From positions 1 through 42,220 of the forward strand of contig CAMBGJ010000003.1 in assembly GCA_945865805.1 (NCBI GenBank): a DNA stretch of 42,220 nucleotides, written 5' to 3'. Under the pieces are notes generated by a model. It was not told where the DNA came from, did not search any database, and saw only the letters and a program-made list of their open reading frames with translations. A program made the position numbers and the translations under genes. Origin of the DNA: Bordetella parapertussis. GTDB lineage: Bacteria > Pseudomonadota > Gammaproteobacteria > Burkholderiales > SG8-41. This document shows positions 1 through 7,973 of the stretch, piece after piece. How positions within the stretch are numbered: the stretch's first letter is position 1; each line of letters begins with the position of its first letter.

Positions 1-39
1 GAACGCTTCGGCAAGACTCACAGGCTTTTCTGTCTCCAT
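1..39 (-). CDS. 5' end of a gene truncated by the window edge
   Basis: The minus strand has an ATG at 39-37 preceded by a GGAG ribosome binding site at a suitable distance, and the frame stays open to base 1. The 13 visible residues are METEKPVSLAEAF. That is too little to assign a family. The gene runs leftward out of the window, and the small ORF at 120-260 lies upstream of it on the same strand. The start is supported only by the binding site and the open frame. Confidence 0.5.
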   Translation of the reverse strand, partial: METEKPVSLAEAF

Positions 40-119
40 CGCCACTCCAAAAAGACAGAAAACTACACAGCTTTGCGAAAAAGTACAAGCCTTTGACCTT
101 TCTCATAACTATTTCATTC

Positions 120-260
120 TTATAGGGTTTTGATGCAATTGCCCTGCGCAAACGGGGCATAGCGGCCAGCGGGCAGCGTGGTTTCAACCAGCAGAAATGG
201 CGTCTGCGCGTTTGCGGCGCCTGCCAACAGCCACAACAAGATCAGCGATCCACGCAACAA
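120..260 (-). CDS. possible 46-residue secreted peptide
   Basis: This short minus-strand frame starts at a TTG (260-258) six bases after an AAAGGG ribosome binding site (272-267). It opens with a convincing signal peptide: basic residue Arg3, a hydrophobic core rich in Leu, and an AGAANA-Q cleavage site near residues 18-19. The mature part would be about 28 residues with one cysteine (Cys42), ending at TAA. I recognise no family. It may be a real small secreted protein or the 5' remnant of a longer exported one. The stretch from 40 to 377 holds nothing else that I can support. The evidence is the signal peptide plus the binding site; no homology is known to me. Confidence 0.35.
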   Translation of the reverse strand: MLRGSLILLWLLAGAANAQTPFLLVETTLPAGRYAPFAQGNCIKTL

Positions 261-377
261 CGCGAGCCCTTTCGCCGGGTGATCCGGCAGTCGATGTCAC
301 GAGCTTAGCCACCGCGCGAGGCAGGCGCAAGCGATGCGATAGAATCGCGCCTCACTCAACGTTGCAGGGAAACGATA

Positions 378-1367
378 ATGAAGGTTTGTGTCTTTGGCGC
401 GGGCGCGCTTGGCGGCCATCTCGCGGCGCATTTAATCGCGGCCAAACAGGCGGAAGTTTCGCTGATCACGCGCGGCGCGCATCTGGCGGCCATTCAGGCG
501 AGCGGCATTTCACTCAAGATCGGCGGACGCGAAATCGGCGGCATGGCCACCGCCGCCACGGACAATCCCGCGACCCTGCCGCAGCAGGATATCGTGTTCG
601 TCGCGTTGAAAGCGCAGACGCTGCCCGCCGCCGCTGCGGTCATCGGCAAGCTGGTGAAGCCCGATGGCTGCGTGGTGTTTTTGTTGAACGGCATACCGTG
701 GTGGTTCAATTACGGCCTGCCCGGTGACCGGGGCACGCTGCCGCTGCTCGATCCGGATGGCGCGCTATGGCGCGAAGTGCGGCCCGAGCGCGTCATCGGC
801 ACGGTGGTTTATTCGCCCAACGAAGTCGTCGCCCCCGGCCGTATCGTGCATACCAACCAGAACCGCTGGGTGATCGGCGAGCCGGACGTGGCAGCCACCG
901 CCACCAGCGCGCGTTTGAAAACCGTGATCCAGATGCTCAGCGCCACCGGCATCGACACCACCGCCAGTGCCGATATCCGCGCAGAGCTGTTCCGCAAGCT
1001 CGCCAACAATGCCTCCAACAACACGCTGTGTTCGCTGACGCGGCTGGATTCCGCAGGTGTCGCCAACGATGACGGCCTCGCCGGATTGTCGATGGGCATC
1101 ATCGGCGAAACGCTGGCGGTGGCCTCGAAGCTCGGCTGGAATCTGCTCAAGGACATCGACGTCAAGCAAGTCGCCCTGCGCACGCGCGGCAAACCCGGCG
1201 CCAAGCCCTCGACGCTGCAAGACGTGCTCGCCGGCAAGTCGCTGGAGATCGATGCACTGCTCGGCCAGACGCAGGCTTTTGGCCGCGATCTGGGCATCGC
1301 CACGCCCACCATCGATGTGTGCGTGCCGCTGTTGAAGGGGCTGGATTTGTCGTTGCGGGCGGCGTAA
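378..1367 (+). CDS. 2-dehydropantoate 2-reductase family protein
   Basis: This 329-residue protein belongs to the ketopantoate reductase (PanE/ApbA) family, cytosolic NADPH enzymes that reduce 2-dehydropantoate to pantoate. The Rossmann motif GAGALGG lies at residues 7-13. The family segment LLNGIPWW is at 102-109, and KLANNASNN at 207-215 carries the lysine and asparagines expected in the catalytic region. Length is normal. The ATG is preceded by AGGGA. Many members of this family in betaproteobacteria are paralogues of unknown substrate. Here the gene stands beside a Bug receptor rather than other pantothenate genes, so pantothenate synthesis should not be assumed; a role in hydroxy- or keto-acid catabolism is equally possible. 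Confidence 0.85.
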   Translation: MKVCVFGAGALGGHLAAHLIAAKQAEVSLITRGAHLAAIQASGISLKIGGREIGGMATAATDNPATLPQQDIVFVALKAQTLPAAAAVIGKLVKPDGCVVFLLNGIPWWFNYGLPGDRGTLPLLDPDGALWREVRPERVIGTVVYSPNEVVAPGRIVHTNQNRWVIGEPDVAATATSARLKTVIQMLSATGIDTTASADIRAELFRKLANNASNNTLCSLTRLDSAGVANDDGLAGLSMGIIGETLAVASKLGWNLLKDIDVKQVALRTRGKPGAKPSTLQDVLAGKSLEIDALLGQTQAFGRDLGIATPTIDVCVPLLKGLDLSLRAA

Positions 1368-1542
1368 ACCGGCGACGCGAGATTCAGACACAGGACGCAA
1401 GCACGTCACCGCCTCGGTGAACACGCGAAATTCCTTCGGGGTGCTGCCCACCGGCTGCGTGGTGCTTAGCCGCATCAGAAAGCCCACGCCGACTGCGACG
1501 TCCGGGGTTGCCGCCCGTGCGCTTCGGGTTCAAGATGCCGCC

Positions 1543-2535
1543 ATGCGCTTATTTCGCCGGTTCGATGATTTGTTGCTGTGCACTGTGCCGCTACTTGTGT
1601 TGCACGGCGCGGCCGCGCACGCGCAGACGCCGGGCGCTTATCCCGCGCGCACGGTGCGCATCATCGTGCCCGTAACACCGGCTGGCGCCACCGACATCCT
1701 CGCGCGCCTGCTGGCGCAGCGGCTGACGGCTGTGTGGGGCCAGCAGGTGGTGGTGGATAACCGGCCTGGCGGTGGCAGCAACGTGGGTTTTGAGGCGGCA
1801 GCGCTGGCGGCCGCTGATGGCTACACGCTGCTGATGGCGCAGCCGGCGTTCACAGTCAACGTGAGCCTGTACAGAAAACTCGCTTACGACCCGTTGCGTG
1901 ATTTTGCGCCGGTGACGCTGACAGCCACCGGCGCCAACGTGCTGGTGGTGCATCCTGCGGTACCAGCGAAAACGTTGAAGGAATTCATCGCGCTGGCGAA
2001 AGCCAAACCGGGGCAACTCAATTACGCGTCGTCGGGCAACGGCTCCACGCCGCACCTGTCGGGCGAGTTGTTTAAAGCGATGGCACATATCAACATCACG
2101 CATATTCCCTACAAGGGTGCGGGCGCTTCGGTTGCCGATCTGCTGGGCGGGCATGTGGATCTGGCGTTTTTAAGTTTGTCATCGGTGGTGCCGCAACTCA
2201 AGGCCAAACGTTTGCGCGCGCTGGCGATCACCAGCGCCACGCGCTCGGCGTTGATGCCGGATCTGCCCACGTTCGCCGAAGCGGGCCTGAAGGGTTATGA
2301 AGTCACCGGCTGGTATGGCGTGCTGGTGCGCACGGGTACGCCAGCGGAAATCATCTCCCGGCTGCACACGGATATTTCGCAGGTATTGGCCAACGCCGAC
2401 ATGGCGCGTGCGCTCGGCCAGACCGGTCTTGAAGCCGCACCGGCCAACACGCCAGAGGCTTTTGGCGCGTTTTTGCGTGCGGAAATCGGCAAATGGGCAA
2501 AAGTGGTCAAGTTATCGGGCGCGAAGGCGGATTAG
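1543..2535 (+). CDS. Bug/TctC-family periplasmic solute receptor (first)
   Basis: This is a 330-residue tripartite tricarboxylate transporter receptor of the Bug type, which binds small carboxylates or amides in the periplasm. I chose the ATG at 1543 because it begins a signal peptide (MRLFRRFDD, a leucine-rich core, cleavage near AHAQ). The frame is open further upstream to 1417, but that part does not look like a protein N-terminus. The mature protein starts with the typical YPARTVRIIVP, followed by the glycine/aspartate segment that contacts the ligand. No ribosome binding site is evident. No TctA or TctB membrane subunits are in the window, so this is an orphan receptor that must borrow them or have a sensing role. 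Confidence 0.9.
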   Translation: MRLFRRFDDLLLCTVPLLVLHGAAAHAQTPGAYPARTVRIIVPVTPAGATDILARLLAQRLTAVWGQQVVVDNRPGGGSNVGFEAAALAAADGYTLLMAQPAFTVNVSLYRKLAYDPLRDFAPVTLTATGANVLVVHPAVPAKTLKEFIALAKAKPGQLNYASSGNGSTPHLSGELFKAMAHINITHIPYKGAGASVADLLGGHVDLAFLSLSSVVPQLKAKRLRALAITSATRSALMPDLPTFAEAGLKGYEVTGWYGVLVRTGTPAEIISRLHTDISQVLANADMARALGQTGLEAAPANTPEAFGAFLRAEIGKWAKVVKLSGAKAD

Positions 2536-2662
2536 TGCGGGCATCGCGTAAAGGGCCTGAAAGTACTGACAAATGATCACGTGCCAAGCACCCGAATTGC
2601 TGGTAAGGTATTCCGGCTGGAAGATTACACAGTGTGTTGAATCATGATCTTGAGGAGGGTCT

Positions 2663-3151
2663 ATGTTTAAACATATCTTGATGCCCACTGATGGGTCCGC
2701 TCACTCTCAAGGCGCCGTAGAGCGCGGGATCGAGCTGGCAAAACTCTGCGGCGCAAAAGTCACCGGTATTCACGTGTTGCAGGACTATCAGATGATGATG
2801 GCCTCTGAAGGCATGGTGCCGCCGGGCATGGAAGAGCAAATGGACAAGCAGGCGCGCGATCAAGCCGCGAGCTTTCTGGCCTTTGTGCAAAAAGCCGCCG
2901 ACGATGCCGGTGTGCCCTGCGAAACGCTGGTGGCCAAAGGCAATCAGCCGTACGACGCCATCGTTGACACCGCCAACTCGCGCGGCTGCGACCTGATCGT
3001 GATGACCGCGCGCTATCGCAAGGGCCTTGTCGCGCTGTTGCTCGGCAGCGAAGCCAGCCGCGTGCTGCACCGCTCGTCGATACCGGTGCTGACCTTCCGC
3101 GCGATCATGAGCGCGGATCACCCGGACAAAAAAGCTGGTAAAGCGATCTAG
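2663..3151 (+). CDS. universal stress protein (UspA family)
   Basis: This 162-residue cytosolic Usp-domain protein starts with the standard MFKHILMPTDGS and ends with the ATP-loop region, where GLVALLLGSEASRVL corresponds to the family's glycine-rich nucleotide motif. The usual SHGR before that loop reads TARYRK here, so nucleotide binding is likely but not certain. The ribosome binding site GAGGAGG is among the strongest in the window, suggesting high expression. The gene stands alone. It is followed after three bases by an AT-rich repeat, and the next gene converges on it. Such proteins aid survival in stationary phase or oxidative stress; the exact trigger cannot be read from sequence. Confidence 0.9.
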   Translation: MFKHILMPTDGSAHSQGAVERGIELAKLCGAKVTGIHVLQDYQMMMASEGMVPPGMEEQMDKQARDQAASFLAFVQKAADDAGVPCETLVAKGNQPYDAIVDTANSRGCDLIVMTARYRKGLVALLLGSEASRVLHRSSIPVLTFRAIMSADHPDKKAGKAI

Positions 3152-3153
3152 CT

Positions 3154-3184
3154 GTGACTATTTGTTTTTATTGATTATTTTTAG
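3154..3184 (+). repeat. AT-rich 28-bp element, copy 1
   Basis: The T-rich strand is on plus, with core CTATTTGTTTTTATTGAT and a T run behind it. It lies between the convergent ends of the stress protein gene (3 bp away) and the GST gene. The match to the other copies is near perfect, apart from one inserted T after TTGAT. It has no stem-loop, so it is not an ordinary terminator. Confidence 0.75.
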
Positions 3185-3214
3185 TTGCCTCTAAGGCTGA
3201 CGTTGTAGTTGACA

Positions 3215-3874
3215 CTACGGCCGCTGATTGGCGGCCAGCGCGCGTTGATACGCGGCGCGCGCAGTGGTGCGCTTGAGATAATCCAGCAGTTCGCCCGGCA
3301 ATTCGATCTTGCGGCGTATCGCGCCGGTGAGACAGGTGGTGAATAAAATATCCGCGCCGCTGAATTGTTCGCCCAACACGTATGGGCCGCCGTTCGCGTC
3401 GTCTCGCAGGCGCGGCACCGCCGCAATCGCCTGCCGCGAAAAACCATCGCGAGCGGCCTGCACAGCCGCAGGCGCTTCGCCGTAAATCGCAGGCAGGTCT
3501 TCATGCTTGCGGATCACGTAGAGCGTGTTGGCATCCAGCTCCATCATGCAGAAAAAACACCACTGGTCGTAACGTGCACGCAAGCGCGGCTCAGTGGGCG
3601 GGCACAGATGTTTTGCCGCACCGTGTTTGCCGGCAAGGTAATTCACGATTGCCGCACTTTCAGTCAGCACAAAATCGCCTTCCTGCAGCGCAGGGATTTT
3701 CTGGCTCGGATTGAGCCGCGTGTATTCGGGTGTGAGCGTTTCGCCGGAGCGCGAGGTGATGCGCCGGTGTTCGTAGGGCAAATCCAGCTCGGCCAATATC
3801 CAAAGCGCACGCAGCGTGCGCGAGGTGCCCACGCCCCACAGGATGCGTTGTTCAGTTATTTGTCCATGTTCCAT
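3215..3874 (-). CDS. glutathione S-transferase family protein
   Basis: This 219-residue GST has an N-terminal thioredoxin-like domain with the cis-proline segment KIPAL and the glutathione gamma-glutamyl contact ESAAIVNYLA, then an all-helical C-terminal domain. Such enzymes conjugate or reduce electrophiles with glutathione in the cytosol. Its start overlaps the stop of the upstream MetE-like gene by one base (TGATG), so the two are almost certainly translationally coupled and co-transcribed. The pairing of a thiol-dependent enzyme with a methyl- or alkyl-transferring zinc enzyme hints at shared handling of a thioether or epoxide-type substrate; that is inference. Confidence 0.88.
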   Translation of the reverse strand: MEHGQITEQRILWGVGTSRTLRALWILAELDLPYEHRRITSRSGETLTPEYTRLNPSQKIPALQEGDFVLTESAAIVNYLAGKHGAAKHLCPPTEPRLRARYDQWCFFCMMELDANTLYVIRKHEDLPAIYGEAPAAVQAARDGFSRQAIAAVPRLRDDANGGPYVLGEQFSGADILFTTCLTGAIRRKIELPGELLDYLKRTTARAAYQRALAANQRP

Positions 3875-4908
3875 CAGATGCTCCCTACCAACTCTGCCCT
3901 AACAATTGCGGCCCCATCAGCCAGCGCTTTCAGTTTGCCAAACGCCACCTCACGCGGCAAATATTTCATGCTGCAGTCGGGCGCTGCGATCAGGCGCTCG
4001 GAGCTGATGTGCTTTAAACCGTTGCGGAGTCGCCCGGCGATCTCTTGCGCGCTTTCAATGCGCGCGCTGCCGAGATCAATAACGCCGAGCAGAATCGTCT
4101 TGTTCGACAAATCTTTCAGCATGCCGAGTTCAAGCGCTGGTTGCGCGCACTCGATGGAAATCTGCTGCGCCGCAAAGTCGGCCAACTCGGTGAGAAACGA
4201 ATACCCCGTGGGTTTTTGCCCCGGCACCACCGCCGCATAACCAAAGCAGAGGTGCACCACCGTGGTCACCGTCACGCCCTGCAACGCACGATTGATCGCC
4301 TTTACCGCAAAGCGCCGTGCGGCCTGCGGGTCGTTGCGTAGCCACGGTTCGTCGATCTGGATCACCTCCGCGCCGGCCGCCTGCAAGTCCAGCGCTTCCG
4401 CGTTGACGGCCTCGGCAAACGCCATGGCCATTTCTTCTTTGTCGCGGTAGAAATCACCCGCCGCCTGCTGCGCCATGGTGAATGGGCCGGGCAGCGTGAT
4501 TTTAATTTTGCAATCAGTGTTGGCGCGCAGAAATTGCAGATCGCTAACCGTCACCGCACCCCGGCGGCGTATCGGCGCAAACACGCGCGGCACCTCGGTC
4601 TGACGGCCCACCGTGTTGGTAATGATGGCCGGGCGATCCAGATCCACCCCGTCGAGCGCGGCGACGAAATAGTTCGAGTAACTCTCACGGCGGCACTCGC
4701 CATCGGTGATGATGTCAATGCCAGCGCGCTCCATATCGCGTATCGCTAGGCGCGTGGCGTCATCCTGTGCAGCCGGTAAATGTTCGGCGGGGATGCGCCA
4801 CAGTTCATGCAGATTGACGCGTGGCACGCCTTTTGAGAGTAGTGCGCGATCGACCAGCCAGTCGGGTTGGGGATAGCTGCCTACTACGGTAGTGGGGATG
4901 AGTTTCAT
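3874..4908 (-). CDS. cobalamin-independent methionine synthase-like methyltransferase
   Basis: This 344-residue protein matches only the C-terminal catalytic half of MetE. The zinc ligands are visible as His219 and Cys221 (HLCFG), Glu253 and Cys312 (APDC), and Asp187 sits in IDEPW. Full MetE has about 750 residues, so this is the short family, which includes archaeal core MetE and coenzyme-M or thiol alkyltransferases. The acceptor and donor are unknown. The start at 4908 (MKLIPTTVVGSYPQPDW) is where family members begin. The frame stays open upstream to 4992, but that part is translated repeat DNA. It is coupled to the downstream GST gene. Confidence 0.85.
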   Translation of the reverse strand: MKLIPTTVVGSYPQPDWLVDRALLSKGVPRVNLHELWRIPAEHLPAAQDDATRLAIRDMERAGIDIITDGECRRESYSNYFVAALDGVDLDRPAIITNTVGRQTEVPRVFAPIRRRGAVTVSDLQFLRANTDCKIKITLPGPFTMAQQAAGDFYRDKEEMAMAFAEAVNAEALDLQAAGAEVIQIDEPWLRNDPQAARRFAVKAINRALQGVTVTTVVHLCFGYAAVVPGQKPTGYSFLTELADFAAQQISIECAQPALELGMLKDLSNKTILLGVIDLGSARIESAQEIAGRLRNGLKHISSERLIAAPDCSMKYLPREVAFGKLKALADGAAIVRAELVGSI

Positions 4909-4933
4909 GGGTGGGCGTGTGGTTAATAGTAAA

Positions 4934-5039
4934 CGTAGCCCGTAAGTAGCCTGTCCTGAGCTTGTCGAAGGGCTCAGCGAATTACGGGACAATCACAGCC
5001 GGACCGCCCTGTAATTCGCTGCGCTTCTTACAGGCTACG
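4934..5039. repeat. nested inverted repeat with CTTCGACAAGCTCAGG-type unit
   Basis: The outer arms CGTAGCCCGTAAG (4934-4946) and CTTACAGGCTACG (5027-5039) pair with one mismatch. Inner arms at 4976-4988 and 5007-5020 (AGCGAATTACGGG) pair with one bulge. Between the left arms, at 4955-4972, lies CCTGAGCTTGTCGAAGGG, a short sequence that recurs in many proteobacterial genomes. The element occupies the space between the MetE-like and MBL-fold genes and could fold in either transcript. Confidence 0.7.
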
Positions 5040-5054
5040 CTCAGGCGATTGGCC

Positions 5055-5882
5055 TCAGCCCTTCGCCCCCGTAAAGTAATCATAAAGATTCGCCACGTTC
5101 ATTTTCATGATCGCGGGTGCCATGCCGTCCTGGCCCACGTCCATGGGGTAGCGGTCGGTCATGGCGGTGAGGTTGGCGATGGCTTCGTCTTTGGTCATGC
5201 CGCGCTCAATGCCTTTCTTCACGTAGTCTTTCCACTCCTCGATGAAGGCGCCTTGTTCATTGAGATAGGATTTGCCGCAGACATCACCGTGACCAGGCAC
5301 GAAGATTTCCTCGGGCAGCTTGCGCAGCGATTCTAGTGCGAGCAGCCACAGATCGGGGTTCGCTTCCTGCAGCCACGTATGCACTTTGTGGAAGATGTTA
5401 TCGCTGGTGAACACCACGCCTTCTTCCTTGATGCAGATCGCCGCCTGAGACATGGTATGGCCGGGCATATGAATCATCTGGAAAGTGTGATTACCGACGT
5501 GGATGGTCATGCCATTTTTGAAGGTGATGATCGGCGCGTTGGGTTTGTAGCCTTTCAGCAGCGCAGGTTCCTCGGCACCGAAGGTCGCCACGCGCGCCAC
5601 GTGTGCGGCCATGTCGGTTTCGAGGATGCGTTTGCGCACGCCTTCGTGCGCGATCACCGGCACGTCGAAATACGCGTTGCCGGTCCAATGGTCGCCGTGC
5701 GGCTCCGTGTTGATGATGTAGCGCAACTGCCCGTGCTTGGCGATCTCGGTCTTTAACTTCACCGCGTCGCTGGGTTTGTGCGGCGTGTCGATCAGCACCA
5801 CGCCGTCGCTGGTGGTGACAAAACCGTGGTTGCATCCACGGATGCAGGTTTCGACGTAAACGTTTTTGGTGATTTGTTGCAT
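5055..5882 (-). CDS. metallo-beta-lactamase-fold hydrolase
   Basis: This 275-residue MBL-fold protein has the metal motif at residues 60-65 as EPHGDH. The first metal-binding His of HxHxDH is therefore Glu60, while His62, Asp64 and His65 are kept. His142 (PGHT), Asp161 (SDN) and His198 (VPGHGD) complete the dinuclear site. The glutamate variant occurs in a recognised subgroup of MBL proteins, so the enzyme is probably active. Substrate is unknown; glyoxalase II-like thioester hydrolysis or ring cleavage are possible. The start is supported by CAGGGAGC upstream. It follows the Rid-like gene (30 bp gap) on the same strand and is likely co-transcribed with it. Confidence 0.88.
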   Translation of the reverse strand: MQQITKNVYVETCIRGCNHGFVTTSDGVVLIDTPHKPSDAVKLKTEIAKHGQLRYIINTEPHGDHWTGNAYFDVPVIAHEGVRKRILETDMAAHVARVATFGAEEPALLKGYKPNAPIITFKNGMTIHVGNHTFQMIHMPGHTMSQAAICIKEEGVVFTSDNIFHKVHTWLQEANPDLWLLALESLRKLPEEIFVPGHGDVCGKSYLNEQGAFIEEWKDYVKKGIERGMTKDEAIANLTAMTDRYPMDVGQDGMAPAIMKMNVANLYDYFTGAKG

Positions 5883-5911
5883 GCGTGCTCCCTGGTGGTA
5901 TTGTGGTTAAT

Positions 5912-6670
5912 TTACAAAATAATTTCGCGTGCCGCGCCACGCACATCCATTTCAAATTCCAGATCGATCACCGGCGGTCGCGCGTAGTGCCAGGTCAGCC
6001 CTTGCGCGCACGCGCCGCGCGCGGCCAGCACTTCGCCCGCCAGATGACCGATATTTTGCACGGTATACGCCTGCGTGGAAACCGCGTCCTTCCAGCCAAA
6101 ACCGAGCAGCCCCAGGCGGCGCTCCATTTCGGCGGCCACGAACTGCACTTTTTCATGCAGGCCTTCAGGCGAGGTATCTCTCAGCCGCACGATACGCTCA
6201 CGAAAGCTGCCAGGGCCATCGCGCGCTTCGCCACCGCCCGCCAGAATGAAGGTGCCGCGCGTAGAGGTCGTGGGCACGGTGTAGGAAAACGCTGTCATCA
6301 CCGCTGCACGCGGTGCGCCATACATCGGACACACATTGGTGCGCGCCACCGGGTTCACCGGATGCTCACCACCGGTGTAGATGCCCCAGCGCTCCAGCGT
6401 GGTGACGTAGGCTTTGTTGAAATCGATAAACCCCTGCTCGGTAAACGGCGCGGGCGTGCGCAATTCGCAGGCGGCGAATGCGGTAACGGGCCGGCCGATG
6501 GTTTTAAGATGGGCCTCGATCGCCGCGAACGCATCGGCGAGCGGCAACGGTTGGTGAAATCGCGCACGCTCCATCTCATAACCCGGCTCGGCGGCGACTC
6601 CGCCGGAGTACTGGAACACCGCTTTGATAAAGCGGTAGTGGCCTGCGGCAAATACTGGCACGGCTGACAT
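5912..6670 (-). CDS. conserved hypothetical protein with Rid-like C-terminal half
   Basis: This 252-residue protein has no signal peptide. Roughly residues 135-252 resemble a RidA/YjgF domain: a strand (TFILAGGGEA), then a helix (EKVQFVAAEMERRLGLLG) and a following strand (DAVSTQAYTV) in the order seen in Rid proteins that hydrolyse enamine/imine intermediates. The N-terminal half has a similar alpha/beta alternation and may be a second degenerate Rid unit. I do not recognise a named family. An AAGGAG ribosome binding site supports the start. It leads the minus-strand group that continues with the MBL-fold enzyme. A deaminase- or imine-processing role is a guess from fold only. Confidence 0.7.
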   Translation of the reverse strand: MSAVPVFAAGHYRFIKAVFQYSGGVAAEPGYEMERARFHQPLPLADAFAAIEAHLKTIGRPVTAFAACELRTPAPFTEQGFIDFNKAYVTTLERWGIYTGGEHPVNPVARTNVCPMYGAPRAAVMTAFSYTVPTTSTRGTFILAGGGEARDGPGSFRERIVRLRDTSPEGLHEKVQFVAAEMERRLGLLGFGWKDAVSTQAYTVQNIGHLAGEVLAARGACAQGLTWHYARPPVIDLEFEMDVRGAAREIIL

Positions 6671-6718
6671 CGGTTCTCCTTTTTAGACTGAATAACGTTT
6701 CGCTATTTCAATGCCCGT

Positions 6719-6803
6719 ACTGTCATTCCCGCAAAAGCGGGAATCCATAAGCCGTTGCATCTGGCACTGTATTATGGATTCCCGCTTTCGCGGGATTGAC
6801 AGT
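6719..6803. repeat. paired dRS3-like inverted element (copy A)
   Basis: The arms ACTGTCATTCCCGC...GGGAATCCATAA (6719-6750) and its near-complement (6772-6803) enclose a short spacer. Each arm holds a 20-bp palindrome of the form ATTCCC-N8-GGGAAT, the pattern named dRS3 in Neisseria. Two further copies lie at 9816 and 38066. It occupies the 334-bp gene-free stretch 6671-7004, which otherwise holds only the AT-rich element at 6891. Confidence 0.85.
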
Positions 6804-6890
6804 GCTTTGGTTGGGATGCCTCATCGATCCCCCCACCGTTTGCACGGGTGAGGTGACGACGTTAGCGGGATTGTGTTGCCTTGAGGCACT

Positions 6891-6922
6891 AAAAAATATT
6901 CAATAAAAACAAATGCTTACGA
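6891..6922 (-). repeat. AT-rich 28-bp element, copy 2
   Basis: The T-rich strand is minus; on plus it reads AAAAAATATTCAATAAAAAC followed by AAATGCTTACG. It lies about 80 bp upstream of the Bug gene at 7005. Directly behind it is GATACAATA, and the TACAAT at 6923-6928 resembles a -10 box. The same extension is found at copy 8. Confidence 0.75.
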
Positions 6923-7004
6923 TACAATATCTGGCGTTTCCCCCAACCATCCCCTACCATTGCGCGCCGCCATCCCCCTTGCCATTTCCTCCGGAGTTTA
7001 CTGC

Positions 7005-7973
7005 ATGAGAACCACCACCATTTTCGCCACAGCCTTCGCCCTGACGACCGTAGCGCCACAGGCCACGGCGCAAACCGCCGCGTATCCCGCCAAGCCCATC
7101 CGCATGACGGTTTCGTCTGGTGCGGGTGGCGGGCTGGATTTTGTCTCGCGCCTGGCGGCCACCGCGATGACCGAATCGCTGGGGCAAATTGTTGTGGTGG
7201 ATAACCGCGCGGGCGCCAGTGGCAGCATCGCCGCTGAAATCACCGCGCTGGCGCAAGCCGACGGCTACACTGTGATGATGCTGTCGGCGAGCCTGGTGGT
7301 GTACGGCGTAGTCAACAAGACGCGCTACGATTTGTATCGCGACTTCGACGCCGTTTCGCAACTGGCGCAAAGCCCGTACATCCTCACTGTGCACCCATCG
7401 CTGCCGGTGAAATCGGTGAAGGATTTGATCGCTTACGCAAAAGCCAATCCCACCAAGTTAAGCTATGCCTCCACCGGCAACGCCTCACTGGGCCATCTGG
7501 CGACCGCACTGCTCGGCAACCTCACTGGCACGCAACTCACGCATGTGCCGTACAAGGGCGTGGGTGCTGCGATGACGGATTTATTGTCGGGCCAGGTACA
7601 ACTGAGTTTCTTAAGCGGCGGTTCGCTGTTCAGTCAGATACGCGCGCAAAAGCTGCGCGCGCTGGCTGTCGCCAGCACCACGCGCATGAAGGCCGCGCCC
7701 GACGTTCCAACCATGACCGACGCGGGCGTGCCGAACTTCACCGTTACCCAATGGCACGGTCTGCTCGCGCCGCGCGGCGTGCCGCGGCCCATCGTCGAGC
7801 GCTTGAATCGCGAGGCCGTCAAAGCCGTGCAGCGGCCCGATGTATCGTCACGCTTGGCACTCGACGGCACCGAAGCCGTCGGCAGTTCACCGGAGCAATT
7901 CGCGGCGTTTTTGAAAAACGAGCGCGATCAATGGGGCAAGGCGGCCAAGGTGGCGAACATCAGGAACGAATGA
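7005..7973 (+). CDS. Bug/TctC-family periplasmic solute receptor (second)
   Basis: This is a 322-residue Bug receptor with a clear signal peptide (MRTTTIFATAFALTTVAPQA, cleavage near TAQ). The mature start YPAKPIRMTVS and the segment SGAGGGLDFVSR correspond to the ligand-pocket loop of the family. I chose the ATG at 7005 because CCGGAG precedes it and the signal peptide begins there; an upstream TTG at 6960 is less likely. The last 14 bases overlap the convergent end of the hydrolase gene. An AT-rich repeat and a possible -10 box lie upstream. The ligand is unknown, and no TctAB subunits are nearby. Confidence 0.9.
   Translation: MRTTTIFATAFALTTVAPQATAQTAAYPAKPIRMTVSSGAGGGLDFVSRLAATAMTESLGQIVVVDNRAGASGSIAAEITALAQADGYTVMMLSASLVVYGVVNKTRYDLYRDFDAVSQLAQSPYILTVHPSLPVKSVKDLIAYAKANPTKLSYASTGNASLGHLATALLGNLTGTQLTHVPYKGVGAAMTDLLSGQVQLSFLSGGSLFSQIRAQKLRALAVASTTRMKAAPDVPTMTDAGVPNFTVTQWHGLLAPRGVPRPIVERLNREAVKAVQRPDVSSRLALDGTEAVGSSPEQFAAFLKNERDQWGKAAKVANIRNE

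Noticed and set aside
197-727. Long plus-strand open frame overlapping the ketopantoate reductase gene
   Set aside because: It has an arginine-rich composition typical of an out-of-frame shadow in GC-rich DNA and no ribosome binding site.
1370-1540. Minus-strand frame with GVGFLMRL and STPKEFRVF as a remnant of an AraC-type regulator
   Set aside because: Only about 40 residues with a vague likeness to the second helix-turn-helix; no upstream part is present and the similarity may be chance.
4909-4992. N-terminal extension of the MetE-like gene
   Set aside because: It translates a dispersed repeat (LSPSTSSGQA); family members begin at MKLIPTTVVGSYP.
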